The notes under the pieces: generated by a model
What the model saw: the letters and a program-made list of their open reading frames with translations, nothing else
Databases searched by the model: none
Told to the model about the DNA's origin: nothing
Program-made: the position numbers and the translations under genes
NCBI GenBank assembly: GCA_013400115.1
Contig: VXBP01008204.1
Span: 2,993,804 to 3,057,803 of the forward strand
Length of the DNA: 64,000 nucleotides
Direction: 5' to 3'
DNA from: Rhinopomastus cyanomelas
Lineage: Eukaryota > Chordata > Aves > Bucerotiformes > Rhinopomastidae
Shown here: positions 23,873-36,765 of the stretch, in pieces
Layout of the letters: each line of letters begins with the position of its first letter
Position numbering within the stretch: the stretch's first letter is position 1

Positions 23873-26800
23873 GAGAATCATAAAGCTTCTATATTGATGG
23901 GCAACTGTCCCAGCAACAACATGCTTCTAGCTTCCCAGGGGATCTATTAAAAATCAAAATAGATAAAATACAGTTTGGGGATAAAGAGGAAGCAGGAGGC
24001 CAAAATGTTTCCTTTTAAATATAATTTCTAGAAGTTGGGATTCTTAGCGGGTGGCTCCTGCTGTGCAGTTGTGAGGGACTGCAGGCTGACAAGAACACAT
24101 CTCAGCAGTTCACTCTGTAATTATTATTAATTGTCATTACCCATTCCTGTCCTGGCTTCCCCTTTTCGCTTCAATTCCAAATGAACCAGGTGAACTCTCT
24201 GTTCCCACTGGCTTTTGTCTCTCTCCAGCCAGGTTGTCTTCTCAGCCTTCTGGAAGCACCATATAAAATTGGCCCCAAACAAGCACCTTCTCCACCTCAT
24301 CTCAGTCCAAGTCCCCTGTTGGCCTGCTCAGCCTGTTTCCCATGTGCTCTTTCTCTACTGACTTTAATTATTTTCAGCGGACTGTTCTCTCCAGTATCCT
24401 GCCAGCTCCACAGTGGCCTTTTCCACTCCCTGGGCTTCTTTCTGGCTCGCTTCCGTCACCAGCAACTGGAACTCCTGAGAGGAAATACTCAATCAGGGTG
24501 ATGTAAAAACATGCTTGTACTAAATATTTAAAGAATTAAATGATAAAACCTGAGGGAAACTTCACCTTCAGCTTTGATGCATTCACTCAGTAGAAAACAC
24601 GAGGCAATGTCCAGTCCATATGCAGGCAGGGCATCATCAAATCACAAGCCACCCACTGGTGGATGGAAATGGGTCTCTCTGCCCCACTGAATGGCCAGGG
24701 AAATGGTCATGGGCAAAAAGACTATGAGTCAGCTTTTCTGACTCGTCAGTTCAATAAATCAGTGCTTTAGTGTTTCTTAAGTGACTGTTTTGCAGCTGAG
24801 GTGCACACAGAATGTATTTTAAGCACAAATGGTTCTGGCTCTGCTGCTCTGCATGTACCGAAAGCTTCGTATGTGTGATTTTGATACCACCTCATCACAG
24901 CTATGAATCTGTCTCGCTCTAAAAATCAGGCAAATCAATGTTGTAAGTGTTAGCCTGGCATCATCACTCTGTAACTAAAAAAACCAAACCATGCCATTCA
25001 AAATGTAATGAGTTTCCTGTCCAGATTTTGTCACGTGACGTTTCCTTGGTGGGATGAGGAACTCAGGTGTGAAAAACTCCTCAAGTGAAGATTGTACATA
25101 AATACCAGCTTGGCCTTTTGACACAACAGTGTGACCAACCTCACCTGAACAGCCAGGCTGTAACTCAGCCAGCCTGCCTGACCTGCAGAGGAGACCAGAT
25201 CAAGGCTGTCCAAAAGTGGAAGCTGATGGGAAGGCAATGCAGGGGGTTGTGTGGAGAGGTGAGCATGGTGCTGCCTGCTCTGGATCAGGCTACTGTAGGG
25301 CTTAGTCAGTGGACGCACTGCCCTGACACAAGCAGGGCCAGGCTGGTCAGCAGCTTGCTGCAGCATGCACGGGTGTTGCACAGAGCAGCCCCCTCGGTGC
25401 TTTCCAGCACTGATGCAGCCTGGGACTTTGCCATGTTTGTGCAGGTGGCAGTGAGGGCAGCCCGAGGAACAGGTTTGCCTTTGCTTACTTCCCTACATCC
25501 GACTCCACCAGTCTCCCTTTATCTGTGTCAATATGTTGAGTGCTCCTCATGTGCTTGCCTTGTCTGATGCAACGCAGCAATGTGAAGCCATGGGAGTGTG
25601 AGGTATATGTTTGTGAAGGAGAAGTTCTCCCTGCTGTGGAGAAGAGGGCAACTGGACGAGGACCAGGGAATCTCCCTACAATGTCTTAGTGGAACTAAGT
25701 GGTGAAACAAAATGTCTTCTTTTCCCTTGCACAGGGATAGCCATCTGCTTGCAGAGCCCAGGATGGCCTTACTGACCTGGTGGCCAGGAATCCCCTCCAG
25801 CTCCCCTGGCACATCACACCTCCTCTTTGCTTGCATTCAGCAGTGCTATGGTGTGTTACAGTGTTGGCAATCTGGCCCCAATCTTTATGAAACACACTGC
25901 TTGTACTAACCTAATATATTCACAGCACCATGGAAACCCAGCTCCCCAGATGCTGAAGTGAAAGAAGCAGAGGCAGTTTCCATCTCTTCTTTCCTGGCTG
26001 TCCCCTTTTATTGCCAACATGAAGCTCAGGAGGGCTCTGATGGGTATTTGAGTGGCTTGGGAGTCAGCAGGGGTGTGGTGAAGCCACCTGGATCCATCAT
26101 TCACACTGCAAATGGGTTTTCTTAGTGTTTATCTGCACACAGTTGCAACAGCCTACTGCAGAGCAAGATGCCTGATCAGATACGCGAGGTGATTAAAGCT
26201 CCTGAGCTCTCTCAGTTCACATCGGGCTTACCCTGGTTAAAGGGCCATCTCTTGGGAGCAGCACTCAGCTACCCAAAGTAGCTCCATTTAAAATGAAATA
26301 GCATCATACATCAAGTTTTAATTAACTGGGTCAGATCTGAAGGAGTTGGCATGTCCAAAGCCTTCTGTGAGTTAGAAAGCTGCATAGGGCAGGCTGAATC
26401 CAGCCTATTAAATGTTTAAATAATTGCCAGGCAGAGTCTTGGCCAATATTCCTCAAGGTAAGACATTAAATATCAGCACAGCTCTGGGTTGGGAGGCAGC
26501 TTTTGCAGCCTGATTTCTTCCTGGTGCCTTAGAAACAAAAGTTCCTGTTTATAAGCGATCCTCCCCTTGTTCTTGTGCCTTGTTTGAGGACACATATTAG
26601 TTCCACCTTCCTTAAACATGGTCTCGGTGTCTTTGGAGGACACAGGGAGCCTGTTTTGTTTGCGGGTTCTTCTCCAGCTGGACCATGTTTGCATTGCAGG
26701 TAGTTTATCTTTGGCAGATAGCAACGTGTTCTTGGCAGTAAACTTTCACCTTGAGCGCAGGGGGTGTAGCCACACTGTGTTTTGCACACCTGTGGTGGGG

Positions 26801-27069
26801 AACTAGGAAAGATTTGCCTGTTTGTATCACTGCAGGGGTGTTAAAACCAGTTTCACAGCAGTGCTAGTAGTGCTTTGTAGAGGTCTCAGTTCCCAAGATG
26901 TGGGCACATTGGTGGGCAGCGCATGTGTGTGAGCAAGATTTGCGCTGCCTTGCAGTGAAGTGGCTGGCAACTCCACCAAAGTTATAATCACCAGCACTGC
27001 TGTTTTGGTGTGTGCCCAAGTTATACAGGGTCTCTGTATAACATCTGTAGATGACATTATACGGGTCAT

Positions 27070-27298
27070 CTGATGATAGGACAAGGGGCAACGGGTGTAA
27101 GCTGGAACATAGGAGGTTCCACATAAATATGAGAAGGAATTTCTTCACAGTGAGGGTGACCGAGCACTGGAATGGGCTGCCTATGGGGGGTTGTGGAGTC
27201 TCCTTTTCAGGAGATGTTTAAAATCCATCTGGATATGTTCCTGTTCCTGGCAGGGGGACTGGACTAGATGCTTCCAATCCCTAATGTTCGGTGATTCT
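27070..27298 (+). mobile_element. CR1 LINE 3' fragment
   Basis: Reads from 'ggacaaggggcaacgggtg' through 'ttccacataaatatgagaag' and 'gtgagggtgaccgagcactg' to 'tgttcggtgattctgg'. This is a 5'-truncated CR1 in plus orientation with a small internal deletion before its 3' end. Confidence 0.9.
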
Positions 27299-29105
27299 GG
27301 AGACAAGACAGACCCTAATTGTGCATGCTCATGGCACATCTGGCTGAGTAAAAAGCATCTACACTGAGACCAACAGGAAGAGCAGCCCAGATCTATCCTG
27401 ATGCTAATGGGGATCAGCACCACTCCAGCTGGACTATTCCAGGTCTTTTCCATCTAAGTGCAGTAAGAAAATTTAACTTGGTTGGGCAGGATATGGGCTA
27501 GGTATTGGTCTGCCAAGAGTTCAGCAAGGCAGCTGGGATACTTCCATTTCTCTTACAAAATAGCCTGCTTGGGGATGAGGGTGGGAGGCAATGGGTATTT
27601 TAGTGAGTTGGGGTGGGGATTTGCTGTTGGATGTTCCTACCCTGCACCAGCCACAGAAGGCAGCCCAGCTTTGACTGAGGCACACAGAGACCTGGCAGTG
27701 CCTTGTGTGACTGATGCTAAGCTGTGTATGAAATGGACCCAAGAGGTCAGAATTAAACTGTTAGGGCAGTGCTCCTGGGTAGTTCCTACCAGCAAGCCGA
27801 TGTCCCTGTGACTGCACGTTCACAGGTTGTGTGTTACCTGCTTCTCTGCCTTTCTCTTCCTAGAGAAGGCAGATGCTGATTTGCAAGCTGCTGCTGTTCA
27901 GCTATCAGCATGCATATGTCTTCCCAAATCACTGCTTTGGAATCCAAAAACCAGTGGTGAGAGTCTGATAGAATCAAGCACCACTTGATCCTTAAGGTAA
28001 GTACCTGTTTAAAGCAGCATCAGATGCAAGCAATGCCTAGCAGTGGGAGAAAAAGCTGAGCTCTGCCTGCCCAGTGAAATGAGAAAAAACCCTGAACTTA
28101 AAGGAATGTTAGAAATACAGTTTGGGTTTGCTCCTCCTAGGAGCTGCTTGTTCTCTTTGCACTCAAAGCGTGTTCATGCCATGGCAAGGAGTGGCATGAA
28201 CTCACTTTTGTGAATTACTTCTTGTCAGCCAGGCAAAGTGGGAAGGGAATTACATTTGCTTAAGCCACCCTGTAGGTGGTCTGCTTGAGTGAATGTCAGC
28301 CCAGGAGCAGGGGAGGTGTGCACATGGCAGCTAGTGTGGGTCAGCTCATGGAGGATAACTAGCACCACTGTGGTATCTTGATTGCTTGTGATTGTGTGAA
28401 CACGCCTGAAGATGCAGACAGTATAAAGCAGAGCAGCACTTACAAGATTTTTGAAGCCCACATCTACTTTTGGTCCTGGAGGCTTTCAGCAAAGACCACC
28501 CACTTAAACGAAGAAGAATAATTTCCCTGAAATGCAAGGGACTAAGACATCTATTCAGCCTCTTTCAATGGCCTTCTGTGATCTTGTGGCATTTTTTAAT
28601 TCCCCTTTACCTCCAAGAGGTTTACGACAGTGCTAAATGAGTTCCTGGAGCAAAGAAGATGCTCCTTTCTAAGGGTATATGGGCTGTGAGGCTCCAGGTC
28701 TTCTGTCTTTAAGTAACGCTTCAAGGTTAGTTGTCCTAGGTTGCTAAAATAATCTTTTCCCACTGCTTTCCTCATGTCAGCATTTCTAGAGCTCTGGTGT
28801 GTTGTGGCTCTGTTGTTATGTAAAGATTTATGAATGGCTGCAAAGTTCAAAGGCATATAGGCAACCCCAAGCTCCGAAAAGCCAGGAGTCAGCCCAAGCC
28901 CTGCCCTGTTTCCCAAGAAGAAGTTGCTTGCCAACTATTTCTTTTCTTACCTTTTTTTATTATTATTATTAGCCCGCAAACTTTAAGATCTCTTTATTCA
29001 CCTCCCAGTTTGGAGCGTTTATGTTGCACTGGTTTCATGTTTTCAGATCTTCCATCCACAACCTTGAGGGCTAAGGGACATTCTTTGTTTGTAAATGAAA
29101 GATAT

Positions 29106-29125
29106 ATGTGTGTGTGTGTGTGTGT
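29106..29125. repeat. TG dinucleotide microsatellite
   Basis: About ten uninterrupted TG units between 'gatata' and 'aatgc', in intergenic sequence. Confidence 0.9.
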
Positions 29126-29521
29126 AATGCTCTTGTTTCAAGGAGCTAGGATCTTAGATAACTTCCCCAAAGCATAAGTTTTGATAAAATCACAGGAGTT
29201 GCAGACAGTGCACAGTCTCTCCTCTTTGAAAACAGAGGCACTGCACTGCAGCGAGCGGAAGGCATCACTAGCTACTGTTGTGTTAGTGTGTCAAGTAAAA
29301 GTAGCTTTGTGGTTACAGATCAGCTCTGCAAAGATAACTCTATCTCTCTCTAGCTGCACTTTCACAAAAGTGCTGCCTTTGCAATCAGCTGGATTAATGT
29401 TCACACTCAAGCTCTCTGCCCCAGAAGGTCCCTGCTCCCCTGGCAGAGAGCATTTAGAAGTACAAAGCTCTCTGTGGGATGCAGGAGGAGCTGGTGCCAG
29501 ACACACACTTCCTGAGAGATG

Positions 29522-29540
29522 TGGCTGCGGCTGCGGCTGC
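29522..29540. repeat. GGCTGC hexamer repeat
   Basis: Three consecutive GGCTGC units within a slightly GC-rich patch of intergenic sequence. Confidence 0.8.
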
Positions 29541-32119
29541 ATCTGAACTGGGAACATTTCAGCGCAAGGGATCTTCCCTCTCGTTCCGACGCTGAAGCGT
29601 TGCTCTAATTTCGGTTTCGTGCCGCCTTTCACGTAGCCCCCTCAGCTTGAACCAGATCCCTATTGTCTGTGTTGTCAACACAGCTGCTCAAATCCCTTCC
29701 CCCAGATGCCCCAGCTTTCCAGAGAGCTCCTGCCTTCGAGGGCTGGGCACTGTTCTGGCTCTGTGGCTTTCTGACAGGCTGAGGGCTGAGCCCAGGTTCA
29801 AACAAACTGAAGTAAATGCTCCACTTCAGCACAGCCCAATCTCGCTGTGCGTAGTGGCTGCCGCAGCGCTCCAGACTGGGACTGCAGAGTGAAGTGACTG
29901 ATTAGCATTATTAAAAATGCTTTGCAATTATACAGCACCTTTTCATCTAAAGATTTCAAAGCTTTGTTGCACTCACACAAAGTTACTTATTATCCCCAGC
30001 GTTTAGCAGAGTCAGGAAACGAACTAAAGCAGCTAAGTGACTCGCCTTAGGTCATGCACTAAGTCAGCGTCAGAGGTGGGAACTCGGCCCTGAAGTGCTG
30101 ACTCCATGGCTCATGCCCCAACGTGAGGACACACCTTGCCTTCTCCTGTGCCAGGCTAGCTCCTCAGGGGGTGCAGAGATGGAGGAAGTGCTCAGCCCAC
30201 CCAGAGGATCAGCAGAGTCTGGGTAGTGCTTGGGATGTTTCTGGCTGGGAGCAGCATCCACCATTCTGGAGCCCTGGTCCTTCCCTGTAAGCCCCATGCA
30301 TGCCACTTAGGGGCTCTTGTGGGACCTGTTGTGCCTAAGGCTGCAATTCAGTGTGGCCAAGACCACAGCAGTTGGTGACTGGGGGGCCAGAAGGCAGGGT
30401 ATAGTGTAGTGTGGCCGTGAGCTGAGCATCACATGCTCCCTCCAGCCCACTGGCCCTACACACATAAGAAGACTACAAGGACCATCCTTGACAGGGGACT
30501 CCTCTCCAACCGTGATGCCCTAGAACGCACTATGCAAGAACGGGTAATGACCAGAGGTAGTTTTGCTTATATCAGTGCTGCTGCCAGGCTGCTGGTCTCC
30601 CACTAGCCAAGCACTGGCTACAGTGAAGGTGAGGCAGCACCAACTCCTTCCAGACCAGGTGGTCTGAGCCTGCCTTGATGTACATGCAGACACCTGCCAG
30701 ATCAGAAACACATTTCTAAGCTGTTATGCGCTTTGGCCGTCTCAGCCAGCTGTGCTGCAGGATCGACTGGGTGCCAAACCTCTGTGCCTTGAAGCTGAAA
30801 ATGACAAGCCCTTGTGCACTGACACTTCTCTGACTTCAGTGCTGGGACTTCGGGACAGTGTGTTGGGGAGGTACGAAAGCCAGAAGGAGACACTGAAAAG
30901 CAAGAGTCAGAAAAAACCAGATGTGAAACAAGATGGAGGAGCAGGTAAACCTTGGAGCTCACTGGTCCAGAGAAGGTCTTGGCTGTGTCTCCTGGCCCTG
31001 ATGATATAACAGACCTTTCTTGTGTTTGTCACAGAAGGTCGACTGCACAGTTGCATTTTTAAGGTAAAAAGATTTCTAAAATGAGCAGCTAATCTTCTGC
31101 TCATCCATTATGTTGCTTATTTTTACCCTAGAAACATCAGGAAAATCCACTTGGGTCAAATATTTTCTGGGAGACTTGAGATACTTCAGGTTTCTGAATG
31201 GTAAGTAGTACCCTATGTAAAAGGATACCCCTGTGACCAAGGCAGGAGTGACTGATACAGCTTCAGAATTTCAAGGGGTGTATTTAAATAAGTAAGTAAT
31301 CCATCCATAGCTTTCCTTAGAAGCTTGGGGATTTACATGTCTAAACTTTACTGGGATGAGGCTCCAAAACTGGGGATAAAACTCTAGTTAATTAAGCATA
31401 ACTTCACTGGGGATGAAACCCAGGCAAGGGGAAAACTTTTAGACAGGCTGCAGCTGAATGAATTTCAACCTCAGAAATTATACTGAGAACAAGCAATCAT
31501 TACAAGAAATCATTTTAAAAAGCAAAATGACTGATTTAATATAGGAGCTATGTTTCAAAAGTGAGTTGGAGTTTTGCCTTTTAAAGAATATTTTTCAAAA
31601 TGGGGAAATGCTTTTCCTGGGTGCATACAGCTGGAGAAAACAGGGAAGGAAAAAGCAAGATTATGAGGTGCAGAGGTTAACGTGTGTCAGGTATGGGCAA
31701 AACCCAAACTCATGCTTCACTTTGACTTTCACTGAGGTTGTTAATCATGTGGCTGCAGATGGGATGGGGGTATGGAAATGTTCACAGCCACGGTAGAAGC
31801 AAATCTTGGGGCTCCTTCCTGCACTGAAAGCAGAGGAACGGGCTAATCCACATGCCAGAGCTCTGGAAGAACTGGCCCAATGCCTTTAACAGGTCCCTCA
31901 GTCAGGGACAGGAGCACAGTGAGCCTGCATGGAAGAAGTGAACTGATCTAGACAAGAACAGGCATGATGGTTTCAGTTTAATAGTGTATGGAAAGCTTCA
32001 GAACAAATGGTGAAGGAGAGGCTAGCAAAAGAGAGCAAGCTAATGGCATGAGATTAAATGGGTTTATCAACCCCATTTATCTTTCTTGGGTAAGGCAAGC
32101 TGCAAGCCATTTGCTTAGT

Positions 32120-32400
32120 GAGGGAAATGTGGTGGATCTCACCTATCTGGACTTAAATTGCACTTTTCATATAGTGCCATGTGGAAAGTTCTTAAGAAAA
32201 GGGATAAGTGATTTAGCACAAGGTATAAACCCTGTAAAGACCTGTGGTGAGAGCAGCACACAGCTGTCAGGCTGGAGGGCAGTTATCAGGGAGCATTAAA
32301 CATAACTCTTGGAGATCTGGCAAAGTGGTCTTGTAAATGAGCTTGGCACTGGTGTTAGTGGAGAAGTGGTGAATTTGCTGATGACAGAAAATACGAAGCG
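32120..32400 (+). mobile_element. Decayed non-LTR reverse-transcriptase relic (CR1/L3-like)
   Basis: Translation shows VVDLTYLDLNCTFHIVP, resembling the YLDFSKAFDTVPH box of CR1/L3-type reverse transcriptase. Further on, in another frame, EFADDRK (FADD at 32374-32385) resembles the FADD active-site box. The two are in different frames, so the element is broken. It is in the same orientation as the CR1 tail at 32690 and may belong to the same old insertion, but the sequence between is not recognisable. Confidence 0.6.
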
Positions 32401-32689
32401 GCCTCAAGGGAGGCTTGAGATACCAGACAGAAAACAATAGTCAGCAGCAGAGAGCGGTGGTCACAGGCACAAATGACCAAACCTTTTCCTACAAGCTAAC
32501 TGGCAGCTAACACTAACTCACTGAATAACTGACCTGCCAACACAGCAGAAACATGAAGCAAGAAATACTGTCCTGGAAAGTGACAGGAAAGGCGCCACAA
32601 AGGCCACAGCCTGGCTGGAGTGTGCTCAAGGAGAGGCTCATTTAATTTTGCAGAGAGAATGTCAAGAGCCAGAGGATTTCCCTGCATAA

Positions 32690-32883
32690 ATCTTCTTCAC
32701 AGTGAGGGTGACGGAGCACTGGAACAGGCTGCCCAGTGTGGTTGTGGAGTCTCCTTCACTGGAGATGTTGAAGACCTGCTGGATATGTTCCTATGTGACT
32801 TGGTCTAGGTGATCCTGCTGTGGCGGGGGGATTGGACTAGATGATCTTTTGAGGTCCCTTCCAATCCCTAATGATTCTCTGAT
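32690..32883 (+). mobile_element. CR1 LINE 3' fragment
   Basis: Starts 'tcttcttcacagtgagggtg', contains 'acggagcactggaacaggct' and 'ggattggactagatgatct', and ends 'ctaatgattctctgat'. Plus orientation. Confidence 0.92.
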
Positions 32884-34239
32884 AAATACTCCCAGGAAGG
32901 GAGATGCAAATGATGATGGTGCTAAGGGCCAGTATTGGTACAGAATAAATTATCAAAAAGAGGCATCAGATGATTCCAACACCATTACTAACCATTCAAC
33001 AATGTGGTTCTGGAGTAGCCTCCCTACTGCAGTCAGACATGTAAAAAAAGGGTCAGAACCTGGTTAAGTTATGAGAAGGATTATATCACATGACCAGCAG
33101 CACAGAAGTTCCTGCCAGTCCTATGCACAAAGGTAAATATTCTGCAACTCTCTGTCAATATAAATATGGAGCATGTGATTTCACACACACAAAAAGCAGG
33201 CACATGATTTTATTAATCACAGGACCTTGACTCGTCAAATAATAATTACAAGGCAATAGCACACCTTGTTCTAATAAATGGCTTCATAAGATTTTCTCCC
33301 ACAGTAAACCAGTAAAAAAGGACAACTACTCTGAGGCAAAGGCAGTTTTTCACGTTTCTGGTTGTTAGCGTTTAAATGAACTCACTGTCTGGAGCTCTTA
33401 AATCAAGTACTCCCATTTTTCTGCCCATTTCACAAGTTCAGCCCTTCCCAGTTAAAGCGTCTTTTCAGATGCGTGATTACGTTTTGTTAAGGCAAGAATG
33501 AACAGATGACAACTGCAGCACAGAGGAGACGTGCCCGGAACAGTTTTACAGAGCAAACCCAGTTCTAACTCTTCTGCCAGGAGGTTGTAGTCAGAAATGT
33601 GACGAGAGAAGGCACTTTGTGCAGTGTGAGGGGCCAGTCCTGGAAAGCCACGAGGGAGATGGGAGAGATGTGGCTTGGGAAAGTGTTTATCCAAAGCCTT
33701 TGTAGCAGGTGACACTTCAGTTTCCACACTCAGCCAAGCATGAGCCCATTGATGAGTGGCTCTCCACCTCCCAAAGGTGCCCAGCCTGGACAGGCACTGG
33801 GCAAGTGGGTCTGCAGCACAGGCTGCTCACAGCTCACCCATGGAGCTGTGGGAAGATGTTCAAAAGCAACTGTAATTACTGAGCATTACAACAGTGTGGT
33901 TTAGTATCCTTTCAACCAGGGGCTGATGCTGCCTCATGAAAGATGGGATCACCGTGCCTCATAAAATGAAAGCACCTTTGCAGAAGATGCAAAAATAAAA
34001 GTAAGCTGAAGGAAGAAAAAACAAAACCAGAAGGCCAAGAGACTGGGAAGTGAAGGGAGCAGATTGATTTAACAGATCTGGTACATTTTTGCTGCCTGCA
34101 TTATGTGTGGAAGTTTGTGTTCCAAGTGACACAGTAACAGACTCGGTTGTAATCAAACAGCACTACTGAGGTGTCAGGAGCACAGATGCTGCCTATCAAA
34201 AATATTGAAAACAGAAAAGTAATACTTTGAAAAATCCAC

Positions 34240-34780
34240 CGTGGGGACCGCAGTGAAAACGCTCTGTGATGTCTAACGTGATTCCGCTCCGCTGTGATGC
34301 CGGAGGTTGGATAACCCATGCGAGTCACCCCAGCCTGAGCTCCCATAATATAAACCCCGAAGAAAAGCAAAGGCTAGCAGCAGGATGCCCCGGGCAGCGA
34401 GGGGGTCGCGCGGGTCTGTCGTATCCCAGCCCTCGGATGCGGGGGAAGGGCCGTTCCACTCGTTTTGGGGAACTCCAGCCAATGGATCCCTCCCCTGGGT
34501 GTTACGGGAGGGCTTGGCCAGCGTGCGGGAAGGGAGGGGAAGACTTTGAAAACAAGCGAGCAGGCTCGAAGGGAGGGAGGAAGCTCGAGAGGAACCCGCT
34601 GCCTCCGTGCGAGCAGTTCGGTTCGCTCCAGGTGACCGGTGGGGTTGGGGGTGGAAACGCAGGAGGGGCCGGAGCGGGGCCGGGTGGCCGCAGCGGGGTG
34701 TGGGGGGCTGCCGGGTGCAGGTAACCCCGCCGTACGGGTGATAAGGAGCGGGCGTGGAGCTGCTGCGCAGCCCCCTACTT
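34240..34780. promoter_or_regulatory. Orphan GC-rich/CpG island, about 3 kb upstream of PDCD4
   Basis: CpG-rich sequence (for example gggtcgcgcgggtctgtcg near 34404, ccgccgtacgggtg near 34727) stands out against AT-rich flanks. A possible 5' splice site, gggtgcag|gtaacc, lies near 34721. No recognisable coding sequence. It could be the promoter of a long noncoding RNA (human has PDCD4-AS1 upstream of PDCD4) or an alternative PDCD4 promoter. CpG content was judged by eye. Confidence 0.55.
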
Positions 34781-35796
34781 GAAGCTCAAGTGCCTTGAGC
34801 TGCAAATTGTCCAAAAACGGTCAAAAGAGGGTTGTTTGGTTTGGGGTTTTTTTAATGTTATTTTCCTTTCTGTGGGCGGAGCAATTGTTCTCTACTGGGC
34901 TTAGGGGGATGTCGGTGGTGTGTTTGCTGTTAGCACGGCTGGGGGAGGGAGCAGGGCTCTACAGCCAAGAGATGAGCATGTGATCCGCTGTCTTTGAAGT
35001 ATTGCAGGCGGTTTTAAGGTTAGAAAGGCAAAAAGGCGATAGCTTTTTGCAGACTAGTTGATGCAATGGAAAAATAATTATCTTTCAGTGTTTGATGCAC
35101 ATCAGCCCCTTTTCAGGTCACAGGTTTATAAATCAGCCAGTATAGGCGGTCAAATCTAGAAGAGATTCCCAGGTGGAAATAGAGACGTTCAGCAGAAGAA
35201 AGCAAACCCACACCATGTTCTTGCCTGGAGGTTTGCGGGATGGTTCTGGGGGTTTCATCGTTTTTTGACTCCTGTCCCATTTTTGGGCATCTCAGAAGTG
35301 ATCCAGATCTAAATTTTACCAGAAAGCCCTCTTAAAGTTTTCCATAGTGCTTTAGAATCTGTAACTGGCACGATGAAGTGAAGTGGTATTTTGTGGCATC
35401 TACTTTTGGGCCAATTCTGGTTACTTTTTCAGTTTCTGTGCTATCTTTTTCCTCTTCACTGAAAAATCCCTTTAAAGCCCCAGTTTTGCCTTGCAGGGGA
35501 AGGTGAATTCCATGATCTGTGTTAATTGCTGGGATTTATTTTCCAGACCCTGGTGATGACTGTAGTGGTTTGATTGGGACATGCTCGGCAGCAGAGGTGC
35601 AAAGTGCAAACGTGAAAGGATTTTGTGTGATGGAGAAGTAACAACATCTTTAGAGGCTGCTTTTAGGTTGCATGTGAAAAACACATTTCGTGAGTGGGGT
35701 GAACTGCTATTACTTGAAAATAGCTGCAAGTTAGTGTCTCCATGAGCAAGAAAGATGTTCTTTCTGTCATTTATCTGATGAGGGGAAGTACTAGAG

Positions 35797-35865
35797 GTAC
35801 TTTGGGGGTTGGACTAGATGATCTTCAGAGGTCCAGTCCCTCCAACCTTTACCATTATATAATGT
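35797..35865 (+). mobile_element. CR1 LINE 3' terminal fragment
   Basis: Contains 'gggggttggactagatgatc' followed by 'aggtccagtccctccaacc' in plus orientation. Short and diverged. Confidence 0.8.
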
Positions 35866-36401
35866 ATTTATCATTAAAAAGACAGGAGTTGTGCTGCACA
35901 TTCTTTTGATAGATCACTGTTGTTTTAATTCTTAAACCTACTTTTGATGATTCATGCAGTGCTGGGCCAGTAAATGCAGTCAAAGGCTCTTACACGAGGA
36001 ATGTTTGGCTCTTAGTTTGGTCAAAAGTACACTGGAGTAGAAATATATTTGAAAAGTATGTAAATGTACTGCAAAAGATTCTTTTGCTGGCAGCTGAAAG
36101 ACCCTGCAGTCCAAAATCTGTAAAGCAGAAGAGATTCCTTGTTTTCTTCCCTCCTAGCGCTGAACTGCTACTGATTGAGCTCTCCGGAGTAACAAATTAC
36201 ACAGAAAACAAAGGGTTAGCTGAATTTTCAGGAGGACTTGTGAATAGAGGCAAAACACACGACAATGGAAGGAAACTATCATGGCTAATTAGGTGTCTGG
36301 AGTCAGGCCCAGCTTATAGAATAAACAAGGCAAATGTAAACTAAAATAAGGTAGAAAGTCTGGAAGGCTGTGAATGGATATGCAGGGTTTAGCTGTCAGT
36401 T

Positions 36402-36520
36402 ATAGAATCACAGCATGGTATAAGTTGGATGGGGCCTTGAAGATTATCTAGGGCCAGCCCTACTGCCTTGGCAGGGACACCAGACCAGGTTGCCCAAAGC
36501 TCCATCAAATCTGCCCTTGA
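36402..36520 (-). mobile_element. CR1 LINE 3' fragment, minus orientation
   Basis: Reads 'atagaatcacagcatggtat', 'ttggatggggccttgaaga', 'ggcagggacaccagaccagg' and 'ttgcccaaagctccatc', the reverse complement of a CR1 3' end. Its 3' end lies at about 36402. Confidence 0.85.
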
Positions 36521-36765
36521 GAAAATGGTCTCAGAGCAACACTGTGTTGAAGAGTTTCAACAGTAGTGGCTGCAGCACCTTGTGCTGAACAGTAGGAATC
36601 CTGTCAGCCAGCTGTGGGGCAGGTGTGGTGCTTCCCAGTCCTGTAACACCCCTTGCTGACTAGAGAGGGTCTGTGAGGAGGGAGCTAAAGGTCTTAAATC
36701 CCACATTAACCAAGAACACCACATTATGCTTCCCTGGTTTTGCTTCAGAAATGGATTTGTGATAA

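Larger units (their letters stand above)
20025..23890 (+). other. RBM20: Probable RBM20 3' UTR
   Basis: No splice structure or coding sequence follows the stop. AATAAA signals occur at 20125-20130, 22448-22453, 23552-23557 and 23867-23872. The last would give a 3' UTR of about 3.9 kb, in line with the long 3' UTR of mammalian RBM20. Its final 600 bases are strikingly AT-rich. The distal end is inferred. Confidence 0.55.
23891..34239. other. RBM20-PDCD4 intergenic region, proximal part
   Basis: No supported gene. It contains CR1 tails at 27070-27298 and 32690-32883, a decayed reverse-transcriptase relic near 32120-32400, a TG microsatellite at 29106-29125 and a small GGCTGC repeat at 29522-29540. 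The reading frames here (for example 25085-25567) show no splice context and no family resemblance. Confidence 0.65.

Noticed and set aside
25085..25567. 160-residue plus-strand open frame in the intergenic region
   Set aside because: No recognisable domain, no splice or promoter context, and a long antisense frame overlaps it. Not supported as a gene.
34266..34814. 146-152 residue frames on both strands in the 34 kb island
   Set aside because: Same GC-composition effect; no family resemblance and no splice partners.
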